Below are positions 1-7,419 of a stretch of 40,346 nucleotides of DNA, one piece after another. The stretch is taken from contig NZ_BSOY01000018.1 of NCBI RefSeq assembly GCF_030160755.1, positions 1 through 40,346 of the forward strand. The letters run 5' to 3'. This DNA comes from Brevundimonas denitrificans (GTDB taxonomy: Bacteria; Pseudomonadota; Alphaproteobacteria; Caulobacterales; Caulobacteraceae). The notes under the pieces were generated by a model, which was not told where the DNA came from, did not search any database, and saw nothing but the letters and a program-made list of their open reading frames with translations. Within the stretch, counting starts at the first letter, position 1; every line of letters begins with the position of its first letter. Position numbers and translations under genes: made by a program.

Positions 1-1
1 G

Positions 2-883
2 AGGCCCGCCCCGGTCGCGGTCGCGCCGGCGCCGCTTCCGACGCCTGCCAGTCCGGCGGGCGAACGCTTCAAGGCGTCCCCGGCGGCGCGCCGCCGGGCC
101 GGTGAACTGGGCGTGGATCTCGCGCTCGTGGCGGCCGGACCCGACGGGATCATCGAGCTAGCCGACGTCGAGGCGGCCCGGCCGGAGACGACGCCGCAAG
201 CGGTCAAGCCGCGCTTCGACTTCGCCGAGATGCGCGCGGCGATCGCCGCGGCCATGTCGCGGTCCAAGCGGGAGATTCCGCACTACTATCTGTCCGACAC
301 TATCGACATGGCCGCGGCGGAAACCTGGCTGGCGGGGGTCAATGCGGAGCGGCCGCCGGACCGCCGGCTGCTGGCCGGGGTGCTCTTCGTCAAGGCCGTG
401 GCCCGGGCCGCCCGCGCCTATCCCGAGTTCAACGGCCTGTTCGTCGACGGCGTCTTCCGGCCGGCGCCCGCCGTTCACGTGGGACTGGCCATCGCCCTGC
501 GCGGGGGCGGTCTGGCGGCCCCGGCGATCCACGACGCATCCGACCTCGACCTCGATGCGCTGATGGCCCGGACGCGCGACCTGGTCGGCCGCGTGCGCGA
601 GGGGCGGTTCCGTAGTTCCGAGATCGCCGACCCCACCATCACCGTCACCAGCATGGGAGACCGGGGCGTCGAGACCGTGTTCGGCGTCATCTATCCGCCG
701 CAGGTTGCCATCGTGGGCTTCGGCAAGGTGGTGCGGCGCCCCTGGGTCGTCGACGGCGTCGTCGCGCCGCGACCGGTCGTGACCGTCACCCTGGCCGCGG
801 ACCACCGGGTCAGCGACGGCCACCGCGGCGGCCTCTTCCTGACCGAAATCGGGCGACTGCTGCAGACTCCGGAGGCCCTGTGA
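2..883 (+). CDS. 2-oxoacid dehydrogenase E2 acyltransferase, 5'-truncated by the window edge
   Basis: The frame is open from the first bases, so the gene begins before the window and 293 residues are visible. The visible part starts with a Pro/Ala-rich linker. A peripheral subunit-binding domain follows (SPAARRRAGELGV...GIIELADVEAA), and then a CoA-dependent acyltransferase domain. The catalytic motif near the C-terminus reads DHRVSDG at 800-820, with the His and Asp of the family HxxxDG signature; Ser replaces the more common Val. Any lipoyl domain would lie upstream and is not seen. These enzymes move an acyl group from lipoamide to CoA in pyruvate, branched-chain or acetoin dehydrogenase complexes; which substrate is used here cannot be read. 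The stop overlaps the next start by 4 nt (GTGA), so the acyl carrier protein is probably translationally coupled. An internal GTG at 113 is not the real start. Confidence 0.9.
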   Translation, partial: RPAPVAVAPAPLPTPASPAGERFKASPAARRRAGELGVDLALVAAGPDGIIELADVEAARPETTPQAVKPRFDFAEMRAAIAAAMSRSKREIPHYYLSDTIDMAAAETWLAGVNAERPPDRRLLAGVLFVKAVARAARAYPEFNGLFVDGVFRPAPAVHVGLAIALRGGGLAAPAIHDASDLDLDALMARTRDLVGRVREGRFRSSEIADPTITVTSMGDRGVETVFGVIYPPQVAIVGFGKVVRRPWVVDGVVAPRPVVTVTLAADHRVSDGHRGGLFLTEIGRLLQTPEAL

Positions 884-1131
884 CCGACGAGGACATCCGC
901 GCCGTGCTGCGCGACGAACTGGGCCGGATCGCACCGGAGATCGATTTCGACGGGCTCGACCCGTCCGTGGATCTGCGGGAACAGGCCGATCTCGACTCGA
1001 TGGACTTTCTCAACCTGCTGACGGCGCTGCACCAGCGTCTCGGAGTCGACATCCCCGAATCCGAGGCCGCGGAGCTGGCGACCATAGCCGCCGCCGTCGC
1101 CTACATATCGAGCCGACTCAAAGGTCCGTAG
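880..1131 (+). CDS. Acyl carrier protein-like, coupled to the E2 gene
   Basis: This is an 83-aa acidic protein with the phosphopantetheine attachment context DLDSMDFLNLL; Ser41 is the expected 4'-phosphopantetheine site. It then has the usual helix III/IV region ending in IAAAVAYISSRL. The GTG start has a GGAGG four bases upstream and overlaps the E2 stop. It is too short and too isolated from fab genes to look like the fatty-acid synthesis AcpP, and it lacks the AcpP hallmark DSLDTVE. I infer that it carries an acyl group in connection with the neighbouring 2-oxoacid dehydrogenase complex. What it hands over, and to whom, cannot be read from the sequence. The stop lies 17 bp from the convergent PEP synthase gene. 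Confidence 0.85.
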   Translation: MTDEDIRAVLRDELGRIAPEIDFDGLDPSVDLREQADLDSMDFLNLLTALHQRLGVDIPESEAAELATIAAAVAYISSRLKGP

Positions 1132-1148
1132 CGGGAGGTTCGCCGCGG

Positions 1149-3608
1149 TCAGGCGGCCGTCATCGCGGCCTCCGCCTCCGCCCGCGCCACGGCCACAACG
1201 GTCTGCGGAAAGCTCGCCGGGTTCACGCTGATCGAATCGATGCCGGCGCGCGCCAGCAGGGCCGCCACCTCCGGCCAGGACGCCGGCGCCTCGCCGCAGA
1301 TGCCGATGGGCCGGCCGTTCCGTTTGGCCCCGGCGACGGCCTGCCGGAGCATCTCCAGCACCCCGGGATCCCGCTCGTCGAAGTCGAAGGCGACCTCGGT
1401 CGAATCCCGGTCCACGCCGAGGATGAGCTGGGTGAGATCGTTGGACCCGATCGAGAAGCCGTCGAACAGTCGGGCGAAGGCGTCGATCTGGATCACATTG
1501 TTGGGGATCTCGCACATCACATAGACCTCGACGCCCCCCGGACCCTGGCGAAGGCCGTGGGCGGCGAGGGCTTCGAGGACCTGCTGCCCTTCCTCCACCC
1601 GGCGGCAGAACGGCACCATCAGCCGGACGTTGGTCAGGCCCATGACGTCGCGCACCCGCGCCAGCGCCTCGCACTCGAGGGCGAAGCCGTCGGCGTAGAG
1701 GGGGTGCGCGTAACGCGCGGCCCCGCGGAAGCCGAGCATGGGGTTCTCCTCCACCGGCTCGAAACCCCGGCCGCCGGTGAGCGAGGCGTATTCATTGGTC
1801 TTGAAATCGGACAGGCGGACGATCACCGGTCGCGGATAGAAGGCGGCGGCGATCGCGCCCACGCCTTCCGCCAGTTGACGCACGAAGCAGGCCCTGGGGG
1901 AGTCGTCGGCCCGCGCCCAGGCCTCGATGGCCCGGCGCGCGCGCGCGGAGGCGACCCGGTCCGGATGGGCGGCGGCCATGGGATGGATGCCGATCAGTTG
2001 GCTGATGATGAATTCGATCCGCGCCAGACCGACGCCCGCGGCAGGCAGGCCGGCCGCCTGGAAGGCTGCGTCGGGCTGCGCCAGATTCAGCATGATCGCG
2101 GTCCGGGTCGGCGGCAGATCGGCCGTTCGCAGCCTCTCCACGGAGAACGGCAGTTGACCGGCATAGACCGCGCCTTCCTCGCCCCGGGCGCAACTGACCG
2201 TGATGGCCTGTCCGGCTCCGAGACGCCGCGTCGCGTCGCCGGTTCCCACCACGGCGGGAATGCCGAGCTCCCGCGCGACGATGGCGGCGTGGCAGGTGCG
2301 CCCGCCCTTGTCGGTGACGATGGCGGCGGCGTTTCTCATCGCCGGCAGCCAGTCCGGACTCGTCGTTTCGGCCACCAGCACCTCGCCGGGGACGAAGGCT
2401 TCGAGATCGGCCTGGGTGGCGATAACCCGGACGGTCCCCGAGGCGACGCCCTGGCCGACCGCCTTGCCGGAGGCGAGGATCGGCGCCTTGCCGGGGTCAA
2501 GTCTGCGGACTTCGTAGACGCCTTCAGGCCGGCGCGAGGCGGCGGTCTCCGGCCTTGCCTGAAGGATATAGAGGCGGCCGTCGGCGCCGTCCCGGGCCCA
2601 TTCGAGGTCCATGGGCATGCGGCGGCCTGCCTGTGCGGAATAGTGATCCTCGACGGCGATGGCCGCGCCGGCGAGTTCGAGCACGTCCTCGTCCGTGATG
2701 CAGAAGCGTTCGCGGTCGCGTCGCGGGACGGCCCGTTCGCGCAGCACGCCCGACCCCGCTCCGCGGCGCGGCCGGACGAGACGGGTCTCCTTGGCGCCGA
2801 GGGTCCGTCTCAGGACCGCGCGGTAGCCGGCCCGGTACGTCGGCTTGTGGACGTAGAATTCGTCCGGCGCGACCCGGCCCTGAACGATGCCCTCCCCGAG
2901 CCCCCAGGCGCCGGTGATGAACACCACCTCGGGAAAGGCGGTTTCGGTGTCGATGGTGAAGGCGACCCCGCTGGCGCCGTCGTCGGCGTTCACCATCCGC
3001 ATGACCGCGACCGACAGGGCGACCTTGAGGTGGTCGAACCCGTTCTGCGCGCGGTAGACGATCGCCCGGTCGGTGAACAGCGATGCGAAGCACCGGCGGC
3101 AGGCCTCCACCACCCCGGCCTCGCCCGTGACGTGCAGGAAACTGTCGTGCTGGCCGGCGAAACTGGCCTCCGGCAGATCCTCCGCCGTGGCGGAGCTCCG
3201 CACGGCGACCCGCAGCGTCGGGTCTTGCGAGCCCATCTCGCGCCAGGCCGCCACAATCGCCGCCTTTAACCGTGCATTGTCCGTCGCCTGATAGATGATC
3301 GCCCGGGCTTCGGCGCCGCGGGCCGCCACCTGTCCGACGTCATTGATGTCGAGACCTTCAAGGATCGACGCCAGTTTCGGCCAGGCGCCCGCGGCGGTGA
3401 GAACATCCCGGTAGGCCACCGCCGTGACGGCGAATCCGTCCGGAGTCGTGACCGCGCCGCCCCGCAACAGCCGCCTCAGTTCCCCGAGAGACGCCGTCTT
3501 GCCGCCGACGGCGGCGACATCGTCCAGCCCGACCTCGTCGAGGGAAAGGACATAGCCGGCCGCGGCATCCTCCGGAGCGTCCCTGCCTGATGGAGCGGAC
3601 GCCGACAT
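1149..3608 (-). CDS. ppsA: Phosphoenolpyruvate synthase-like (pyruvate, water dikinase)
   Basis: The 819-aa protein has the three-part layout of pyruvate, water dikinase. An N-terminal ATP-grasp nucleotide-binding region carries VRSSATAEDLP near residues 136-146. The phosphohistidine swivelling domain has GGRTCHAAIVARELGIP with the acceptor His440. The C-terminal PEP/pyruvate-binding barrel contains GSNDLTQ and GICGEAP. The reaction makes PEP from pyruvate with ATP going to AMP and phosphate, in the cytoplasm. The length matches PpsA (about 790 aa). It is the last gene of a minus-strand operon after a phosphoribosyltransferase gene, with a 3-nt gap. Its company (Usp, phosphoribosyltransferase, adh, hsp20) is not the usual gluconeogenic setting and points to stress or low-oxygen expression. 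The PEP-synthase call is firm at family level; substrate has not been tested. Confidence 0.88.
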   Translation of the reverse strand: MSASAPSGRDAPEDAAAGYVLSLDEVGLDDVAAVGGKTASLGELRRLLRGGAVTTPDGFAVTAVAYRDVLTAAGAWPKLASILEGLDINDVGQVAARGAEARAIIYQATDNARLKAAIVAAWREMGSQDPTLRVAVRSSATAEDLPEASFAGQHDSFLHVTGEAGVVEACRRCFASLFTDRAIVYRAQNGFDHLKVALSVAVMRMVNADDGASGVAFTIDTETAFPEVVFITGAWGLGEGIVQGRVAPDEFYVHKPTYRAGYRAVLRRTLGAKETRLVRPRRGAGSGVLRERAVPRRDRERFCITDEDVLELAGAAIAVEDHYSAQAGRRMPMDLEWARDGADGRLYILQARPETAASRRPEGVYEVRRLDPGKAPILASGKAVGQGVASGTVRVIATQADLEAFVPGEVLVAETTSPDWLPAMRNAAAIVTDKGGRTCHAAIVARELGIPAVVGTGDATRRLGAGQAITVSCARGEEGAVYAGQLPFSVERLRTADLPPTRTAIMLNLAQPDAAFQAAGLPAAGVGLARIEFIISQLIGIHPMAAAHPDRVASARARRAIEAWARADDSPRACFVRQLAEGVGAIAAAFYPRPVIVRLSDFKTNEYASLTGGRGFEPVEENPMLGFRGAARYAHPLYADGFALECEALARVRDVMGLTNVRLMVPFCRRVEEGQQVLEALAAHGLRQGPGGVEVYVMCEIPNNVIQIDAFARLFDGFSIGSNDLTQLILGVDRDSTEVAFDFDERDPGVLEMLRQAVAGAKRNGRPIGICGEAPASWPEVAALLARAGIDSISVNPASFPQTVVAVARAEAEAAMTAA

Positions 3609-3611
3609 GAC

Positions 3612-4265
3612 TCAACGGGCCTCCGCCAGACAGGCGATCACTTCGGCGTCGTCGACCTGGTGGAAGTCCCTATAGGCCTCTCCGACCGACCGGAACGGTT
3701 CCGGCTCGACCAGACAGACGAAGTCATCGACCTGATCACGGAAGGCCTCCGCCAGGGAACGGGGAGCCACCGGAACAGCCAGGACGATACGGCGCGCGCC
3801 CTGGGCGCGCAGGCCCGCGATGGCGGCCCGCGCCGTGGCGCCGGTAGCCAGACCGTCGTCCACGAGCACCGCGACATGGCCGTCAGGGTCGACCCGGCCT
3901 CGGCCCTCGAAATACAGCCGGCGGCGGCGTTCGAGCTCGGCGAGGGCCGCGAGGCGTTCCTGGTCCAGCCAGGCCGGCGATACGCCGGTCAGCCTCACAA
4001 TGTCCTCGTTGATGACCGTACGGGGATGGCTGCCGTCGATGACGGCCGCGAGCGCCACCTCGGGGTTGCCGGGCGCGCCGATCTTGCGCGCCAGCGCCAG
4101 ATCAAGCGGCGCCTCCAGGGCGCGCGCCACCTCAAGGCCGACCGGCGCCCCGCCCCGGGGAATGGCGTAGACGACGACGTCGCCCGCGACCCGATCGGCC
4201 AACGCCTCGCCAAGCCGGCGACCGGCGTCAGCGCGATCGGTAAAGGCGGGAAGTCCAGCGTACAT
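3612..4265 (-). CDS. Phosphoribosyltransferase family protein
   Basis: The 217-aa protein starts at an ATG preceded by a strong GGAGG. It has the type I PRTase PRPP-binding loop VAVLVDDGLATGATA at residues 131-145, and an N-terminal IPRGGAPVGLEVARAL region that fits the pyrophosphate-binding loop. Proteins of this type (ComF/hypoxanthine-PRTase-like, often annotated only as phosphoribosyltransferase) recur beside universal stress protein, PEP synthase and alcohol dehydrogenase genes in proteobacterial low-oxygen clusters. The acceptor base or substrate is unknown. It lies 53 nt downstream of usp and 3 nt upstream of the PEP synthase gene on the same strand, so the three are probably cotranscribed. 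Confidence 0.85.
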   Translation of the reverse strand: MYAGLPAFTDRADAGRRLGEALADRVAGDVVVYAIPRGGAPVGLEVARALEAPLDLALARKIGAPGNPEVALAAVIDGSHPRTVINEDIVRLTGVSPAWLDQERLAALAELERRRRLYFEGRGRVDPDGHVAVLVDDGLATGATARAAIAGLRAQGARRIVLAVPVAPRSLAEAFRDQVDDFVCLVEPEPFRSVGEAYRDFHQVDDAEVIACLAEAR

Positions 4266-4318
4266 GGGGAGCCTCCGGGCTGTGGGCGCGCCGCGGGCGC
4301 GGCAAGCCCCGGTCGGGT

Positions 4319-5158
4319 TCAATGAGACACAAGCAGCGGCGCGGGCGGATCGCCCAGCAGGCTGCGACTGACGCCGCCGAGGGCCGTCTCGCGCAGCCGC
4401 GAATGCCCGTAGAGCCCCATCACGACCAGGTCCGCGCCGAGAGCCTCGACCTGGCGACGCAGGACGTCGGCGGCGACCGCTTCGGCGTCCCGGACCACCA
4501 CCACCTCGGCCATGCCGCCATGGTCCTCGAACCAACGCTGCAGGCGGCTGTCCGGCCCATCGACCGCCGCGGGCTCGACCACGACCACGTGGACGGTTTC
4601 CGCCGTGGACAGGAACGGCCAGGCGTCCCGCACGGCGCGGGCGGCTTCCCGGCTTCCGTTCCAGGCGACGACGATCCGGCGGCCCGGCGCCGGATCCGCG
4701 ATCCGGTCAGGCAGGATCAGCGTCGGACCGCCACTGGCGAGCGCGAGATCGGCCCCGGCGGGTCCAATCGTAGGCAGGCGGCCGGGCGGAAGCACGGTCA
4801 GGTCCGTGCGGCGCGCCAGATCCACCACGCCGGCGGCCGCGTCGGCGGCCAGCACCAGCCAGTCCGAGCGACATCCCGCCGCCGCGGCGGCGGCCTCGCA
4901 CGCCAGCCGCGCCTCTTCAGCCTGGGTATCCGTGCGGCGCTCATGGGCGGCGAGGATCTCCGGCGGCACGGCCGGCGGAATGACCGGAGGCATGCCCCAG
5001 TAGACGGGCTCGTCCCAGGCTGACAGGGGGAGCGGAGGGCGCGCGAAGACCCCGGTGAGCCGGGCGTCAAACCGGGCCGCGAGGGCGGCCGCGATACGGG
5101 CCCGCTGAACGGCGGCCTGACTTCCGTCCATCACCGTCATGATGCTGCTGTAGGTCAC
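4319..5158 (-). CDS. Universal stress protein, tandem Usp domains
   Basis: The 279-aa protein is made of two Usp domains, roughly residues 1-140 and 150-279. The second domain ends with the ATP-binding pattern G-x2-G-x9-G followed by Ser (GLYGHSRLRETALGGVSRS). The first domain is more divergent. I chose a GTG start at 5158 because AGAAGGA lies about 10 bases upstream, the product begins with the usual Usp strand (TYSSIMTVMDGS), and the GTG overlaps the stop of the small upstream gene as GTGA. Longer in-frame extensions upstream are arginine/proline-rich and look non-coding. Usp proteins of this tandem type are often induced by oxygen limitation or growth arrest, which agrees with the FNR-type site upstream of the operon. 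Confidence 0.88.
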   Translation of the reverse strand: MTYSSIMTVMDGSQAAVQRARIAAALAARFDARLTGVFARPPLPLSAWDEPVYWGMPPVIPPAVPPEILAAHERRTDTQAEEARLACEAAAAAAGCRSDWLVLAADAAAGVVDLARRTDLTVLPPGRLPTIGPAGADLALASGGPTLILPDRIADPAPGRRIVVAWNGSREAARAVRDAWPFLSTAETVHVVVVEPAAVDGPDSRLQRWFEDHGGMAEVVVVRDAEAVAADVLRRQVEALGADLVVMGLYGHSRLRETALGGVSRSLLGDPPAPLLVSH

Positions 5159-5313
5159 GGCTGGATGTCCTTCTTCCTGGAGAGAGGGAGCGCGGCTCGC
5201 GTGAGGGCCGGCTGGAGGATGGCGACCGGGTCGCTGGCGGGAAAGGCGGCGTCGAGGGCCGCGTCCTTGCGAGCATCGATCGGACGGCTGGCGTTCGGGG
5301 ATCGGCGCGGCAT
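5155..5313 (-). CDS. Small basic protein with a FPASDP motif, first gene of the usp operon
   Basis: This is a 52-aa reading frame. The ATG at 5313 has a good GGAGG five bases upstream. Its stop overlaps the usp start by 4 nt (GTGA), which implies translational coupling. The product has a central DAALDAAFPASDP stretch and a basic C-terminus ending RKKDIQP. An acidic/hydrophobic run followed by FPASDP recurs, to my recollection, in short uncharacterised proteobacterial proteins; I cannot confirm this here. There is no signal peptide or membrane segment. It is the first open frame after the FNR-type palindrome, with 46 nt between that site and the ATG. Function is unknown. The good ribosome site, coupling and motif make it likely to be translated. 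Confidence 0.7.
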   Translation of the reverse strand: MPRRSPNASRPIDARKDAALDAAFPASDPVAILQPALTRAALPLSRKKDIQP

Positions 5314-5359
5314 GGCGTCCTCCATTTTTCAATTCATGACCGGTCCGCTCGGTCGCGCC

Positions 5360-5373
5360 TTGATCCGGATCAA
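5360..5373. promoter_or_regulatory. FNR/Anr-type operator between divergent usp operon and adh
   Basis: The sequence TTGATCCGGATCAA matches the FNR/Anr consensus TTGAT-N4-ATCAA exactly and is perfectly palindromic. It sits 46 nt upstream of the 52-aa gene start (minus strand) and 53 nt upstream of the adh start (plus strand). That placement could activate both directions at low oxygen, or one direction with repression of the other. The binding protein (FNR, FixK or DNR type) is inferred, as no such gene is in the window. Confidence 0.8.
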
Positions 5374-5426
5374 GGCTGTCGACCATGCCCGGCGTCAGGG
5401 TCCTTTCGTATCGGCGGAGGCTGAAC

Positions 5427-6431
5427 ATGCTGACCATGACCCTTCGCGAGGCCGGTGGACCGCTCGTGCCCGAACGACGGCCGGATCCCGTTCCCGGGCC
5501 GGGCCAGGTGCGACTGAACATCACCGCGTGCGGCGTCTGCCGCACCGACCTGCACGTGGTGGACGGCGACCTTCCGCCGCGCCGGCCGACGATCACGCCC
5601 GGCCATGAGATCGTCGGCGTCGTCGACGCCATCGGCCCGGGGGTCGTCGGCCGCCGGATCGGCGAGCGCCTCGGCGCCGCCTGGCTGGCCTGGACCTGCG
5701 GCGACTGCCGCTATTGCCGTGAGGGCCGGGAGAATCTGTGCGACCGGGCCAGGTTTCACGGCTGGACGTGCGACGGCGGCTATGCCGACAGGATCGTGGC
5801 GGACGCGCGCTACTGCTTTGCACTGCCGGCGACCCTGTCGGACGCGGAATGCGCGCCCCTGCTCTGCGCCGGTCTGATCGGATTCCGGGCGTGGCGGATG
5901 GCCTGCGCCGGCCGGACCGTGGAGACGCTCGGCCTCTACGGCTTCGGCGCCGCGGCCCATCTGCTGGCGCAGCTGGCGATCTGGCGGGGTCAGCAGGTCC
6001 ATGCCTTCGTCCGTCCCGGAGACGAAGCGGCCGCCGCCCTGGCCCGCGAACTGGGCTGCGTCTGGGCGGGCGTGTCAGGACAGGCGCCTCCCGTCCCCCT
6101 GGACGCCGCCATCATCTTCGCCCCGGTAGGCGCGCTCGTGCCCGAGGCGCTGGCGGCGGTCCGCAAGGGCGGCGCGGTGATCTGCGCCGGCATCCACATG
6201 AGCGACATCCCCGCCATGCCCTACGAACGGCTCTGGGGCGAACGGACGCTGGCCTCGGTGGCCAACCTCACCCGGCAGGACGGCCTGGACTATTTCCCCA
6301 TGGCCGAACAGGCCGGCGTCCGGCCGCACGTGACCCTGTACCCGCTGGAGCGGGCCAATGAGGCGCTCGACGATCTGCGGAAGGGCCGGTTCGCCGGCGC
6401 GGCCGTACTCGTCAACGCCGGGCCGCCCTGA
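5427..6431 (+). CDS. Zinc-dependent alcohol dehydrogenase family protein
   Basis: The 334-aa medium-chain dehydrogenase/reductase has the catalytic zinc ligands Cys38 (CGVCRTD), His60 with Glu61 (GHE) and Cys147. The structural zinc set is complete: Cys91, Cys94, Cys97 and Cys105. The nucleotide-binding turn is GLYGFGAAAH, a variant of GxGxxG. I chose the ATG at 5427 because GGAGG lies six bases upstream; an in-frame ATG at 5385 lacks a clear ribosome site. The enzyme would interconvert alcohols and aldehydes with NAD(P). This subgroup is commonly found with usp and hsp20 genes, and the FNR-type box upstream suggests a role in redox balancing when oxygen is low. Substrate is unknown. It is convergent with hsp20. 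Confidence 0.9.
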   Translation: MLTMTLREAGGPLVPERRPDPVPGPGQVRLNITACGVCRTDLHVVDGDLPPRRPTITPGHEIVGVVDAIGPGVVGRRIGERLGAAWLAWTCGDCRYCREGRENLCDRARFHGWTCDGGYADRIVADARYCFALPATLSDAECAPLLCAGLIGFRAWRMACAGRTVETLGLYGFGAAAHLLAQLAIWRGQQVHAFVRPGDEAAAALARELGCVWAGVSGQAPPVPLDAAIIFAPVGALVPEALAAVRKGGAVICAGIHMSDIPAMPYERLWGERTLASVANLTRQDGLDYFPMAEQAGVRPHVTLYPLERANEALDDLRKGRFAGAAVLVNAGPP

Positions 6432-6478
6432 CAACGATCAAGGGCGGCCCTCTCGGACGTGATGATTTCAGGCCCGAT

Positions 6479-6946
6479 CTAGGCGCTCTTGATCGGGATG
6501 GAGATCTTCCGGCTCGAGGCGTCGGCGTCCAGGGGCGCCGTCACGGTCAACACCCCTTGCTTGAGGGCCGCCTTGATCCCGTCGGCCTTGACGGGGGCCG
6601 GAAGGCGCACGGAGCGCGAGAAGCTGCCGTAGCGGCGCTCGACCATCCGGAATCCCTTGTCGCGGGTCTCGGTGGAGGATTTTTTCTCGCCGCTGACCGT
6701 CAGGACATCGTCCTCGAGATCAATGTGGACGTCGTCTTCGGTCATGCCGGGCAGTTCGACGGTCAGCTCGACGCCGCCGTCGACCTCTCTCATGTCCATG
6801 CGCGGCGAGGGTCCGAGCACGTCGGACAGGTCGAAGCCGCTGAAGTCGGCGAGCACGCGGTCGAACTCGCGCTGAAGCGGCGCGAAGAAGGGGGCCACCC
6901 CGCGGACGGGACTGGTCGTGGCGACGGGCTTGGATTGAGCGGTCAT
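6479..6946 (-). CDS. Hsp20/alpha-crystallin small heat shock protein
   Basis: The 155-aa protein has an N-terminal arm of about 48 residues, then an alpha-crystallin domain (PRMDMREVDGGVELTVELPG to GVLTVTAPL), and a short tail with the IxI-type motif ISIPI that docks oligomers. The ATG at 6946 has AGGAGGAG six bases upstream, so the start is clear. Such proteins are ATP-independent holdases that keep unfolding proteins soluble. The gene is convergent with adh, with a 47-bp gap. It has its own upstream region of about 200 bp containing an FNR/FixK-like half-palindrome (7017-7030). I see no typical ROSE thermometer or heat-shock inverted repeat there. Confidence 0.93.
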   Translation of the reverse strand: MTAQSKPVATTSPVRGVAPFFAPLQREFDRVLADFSGFDLSDVLGPSPRMDMREVDGGVELTVELPGMTEDDVHIDLEDDVLTVSGEKKSSTETRDKGFRMVERRYGSFSRSVRLPAPVKADGIKAALKQGVLTVTAPLDADASSRKISIPIKSA

Positions 6947-7016
6947 GGAATGCTCCTCCTGATCCTGCAGCGCTGCATGCGCCCGCCGAGGATGAACCCC
7001 CGCGTCGCGGCTGCAT

Positions 7017-7030
7017 TGATCTGGCGCAAG
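7017..7030. promoter_or_regulatory. Possible FNR/FixK-like site upstream of hsp20
   Basis: TTGATCTGGCGCAA has a perfect left half (TTGAT) and a right half ending GCAA. It fits the looser FixK pattern TTG(A/C)-N6-(T/G)CAA but not the strict FNR palindrome. It lies 70 nt upstream of the hsp20 ATG. The nearby perfect FNR box makes shared control plausible, but a single relaxed match is weak evidence. Confidence 0.4.
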
Positions 7031-7143
7031 CCGCGCGGGCGCCGCCTGCGCCTCAGGATCGGCGCGCGTAAACGGCGTTTCAGATCAGGCCCGAACAGGG
7101 CGGCTGAAGTCCAAATAATCCAGCAATATCAAGAGGAAGACGA

Positions 7144-7219
<76 letters not shown>

Positions 7220-7419
7220 GGACCATGCGTCTGACGCGGGCCACGCAAGGCTCGTGCCGTTTCACCCTGTACCAGCGCGGGACCGGTTTCGGGGAGGGGG
7301 CGTACCTAATGGGAATGCCTCTCGCGTGCAAGGGGATTTCCGGCTCCGTTTCGGTTTGTCGCAGGACCGGCTAGGGTCACGTGAATCAGCCGCCGGGGAG
7401 CGGCGACGGGGAAACGACC

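Noticed and set aside
158..934. Long minus-strand open frames opposite the E2 gene
   Set aside because: They are shadows produced by the high GC codon bias. The products are Arg/Gly/His-rich, without domains, while the plus strand encodes clear E2 and carrier proteins.
1557..3269. 570-aa plus-strand frame opposite the PEP synthase gene
   Set aside because: It is a mirror of the real gene: low-complexity, no motif, no ribosome site. The minus strand has a full PEP synthase with its catalytic histidine.
5159..5632. N-terminal extension of the universal stress protein frame to 437 aa
   Set aside because: The extension is basic and unstructured, crosses the FNR box and the adh start, and the GTG at 5158 with a good ribosome site gives the normal length.
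6432..6478. Possible bidirectional terminator between adh and hsp20
   Set aside because: Only a 4-bp stem with a 3-nt loop (AGGG-CGG-CCCT) is seen and there is no T-run, so it is too weak to call.
7060..7143. Terminator after tRNA-Lys
   Set aside because: A GCCC/GGGC stem with a short loop is present but has no U-tract in the direction of tRNA transcription.
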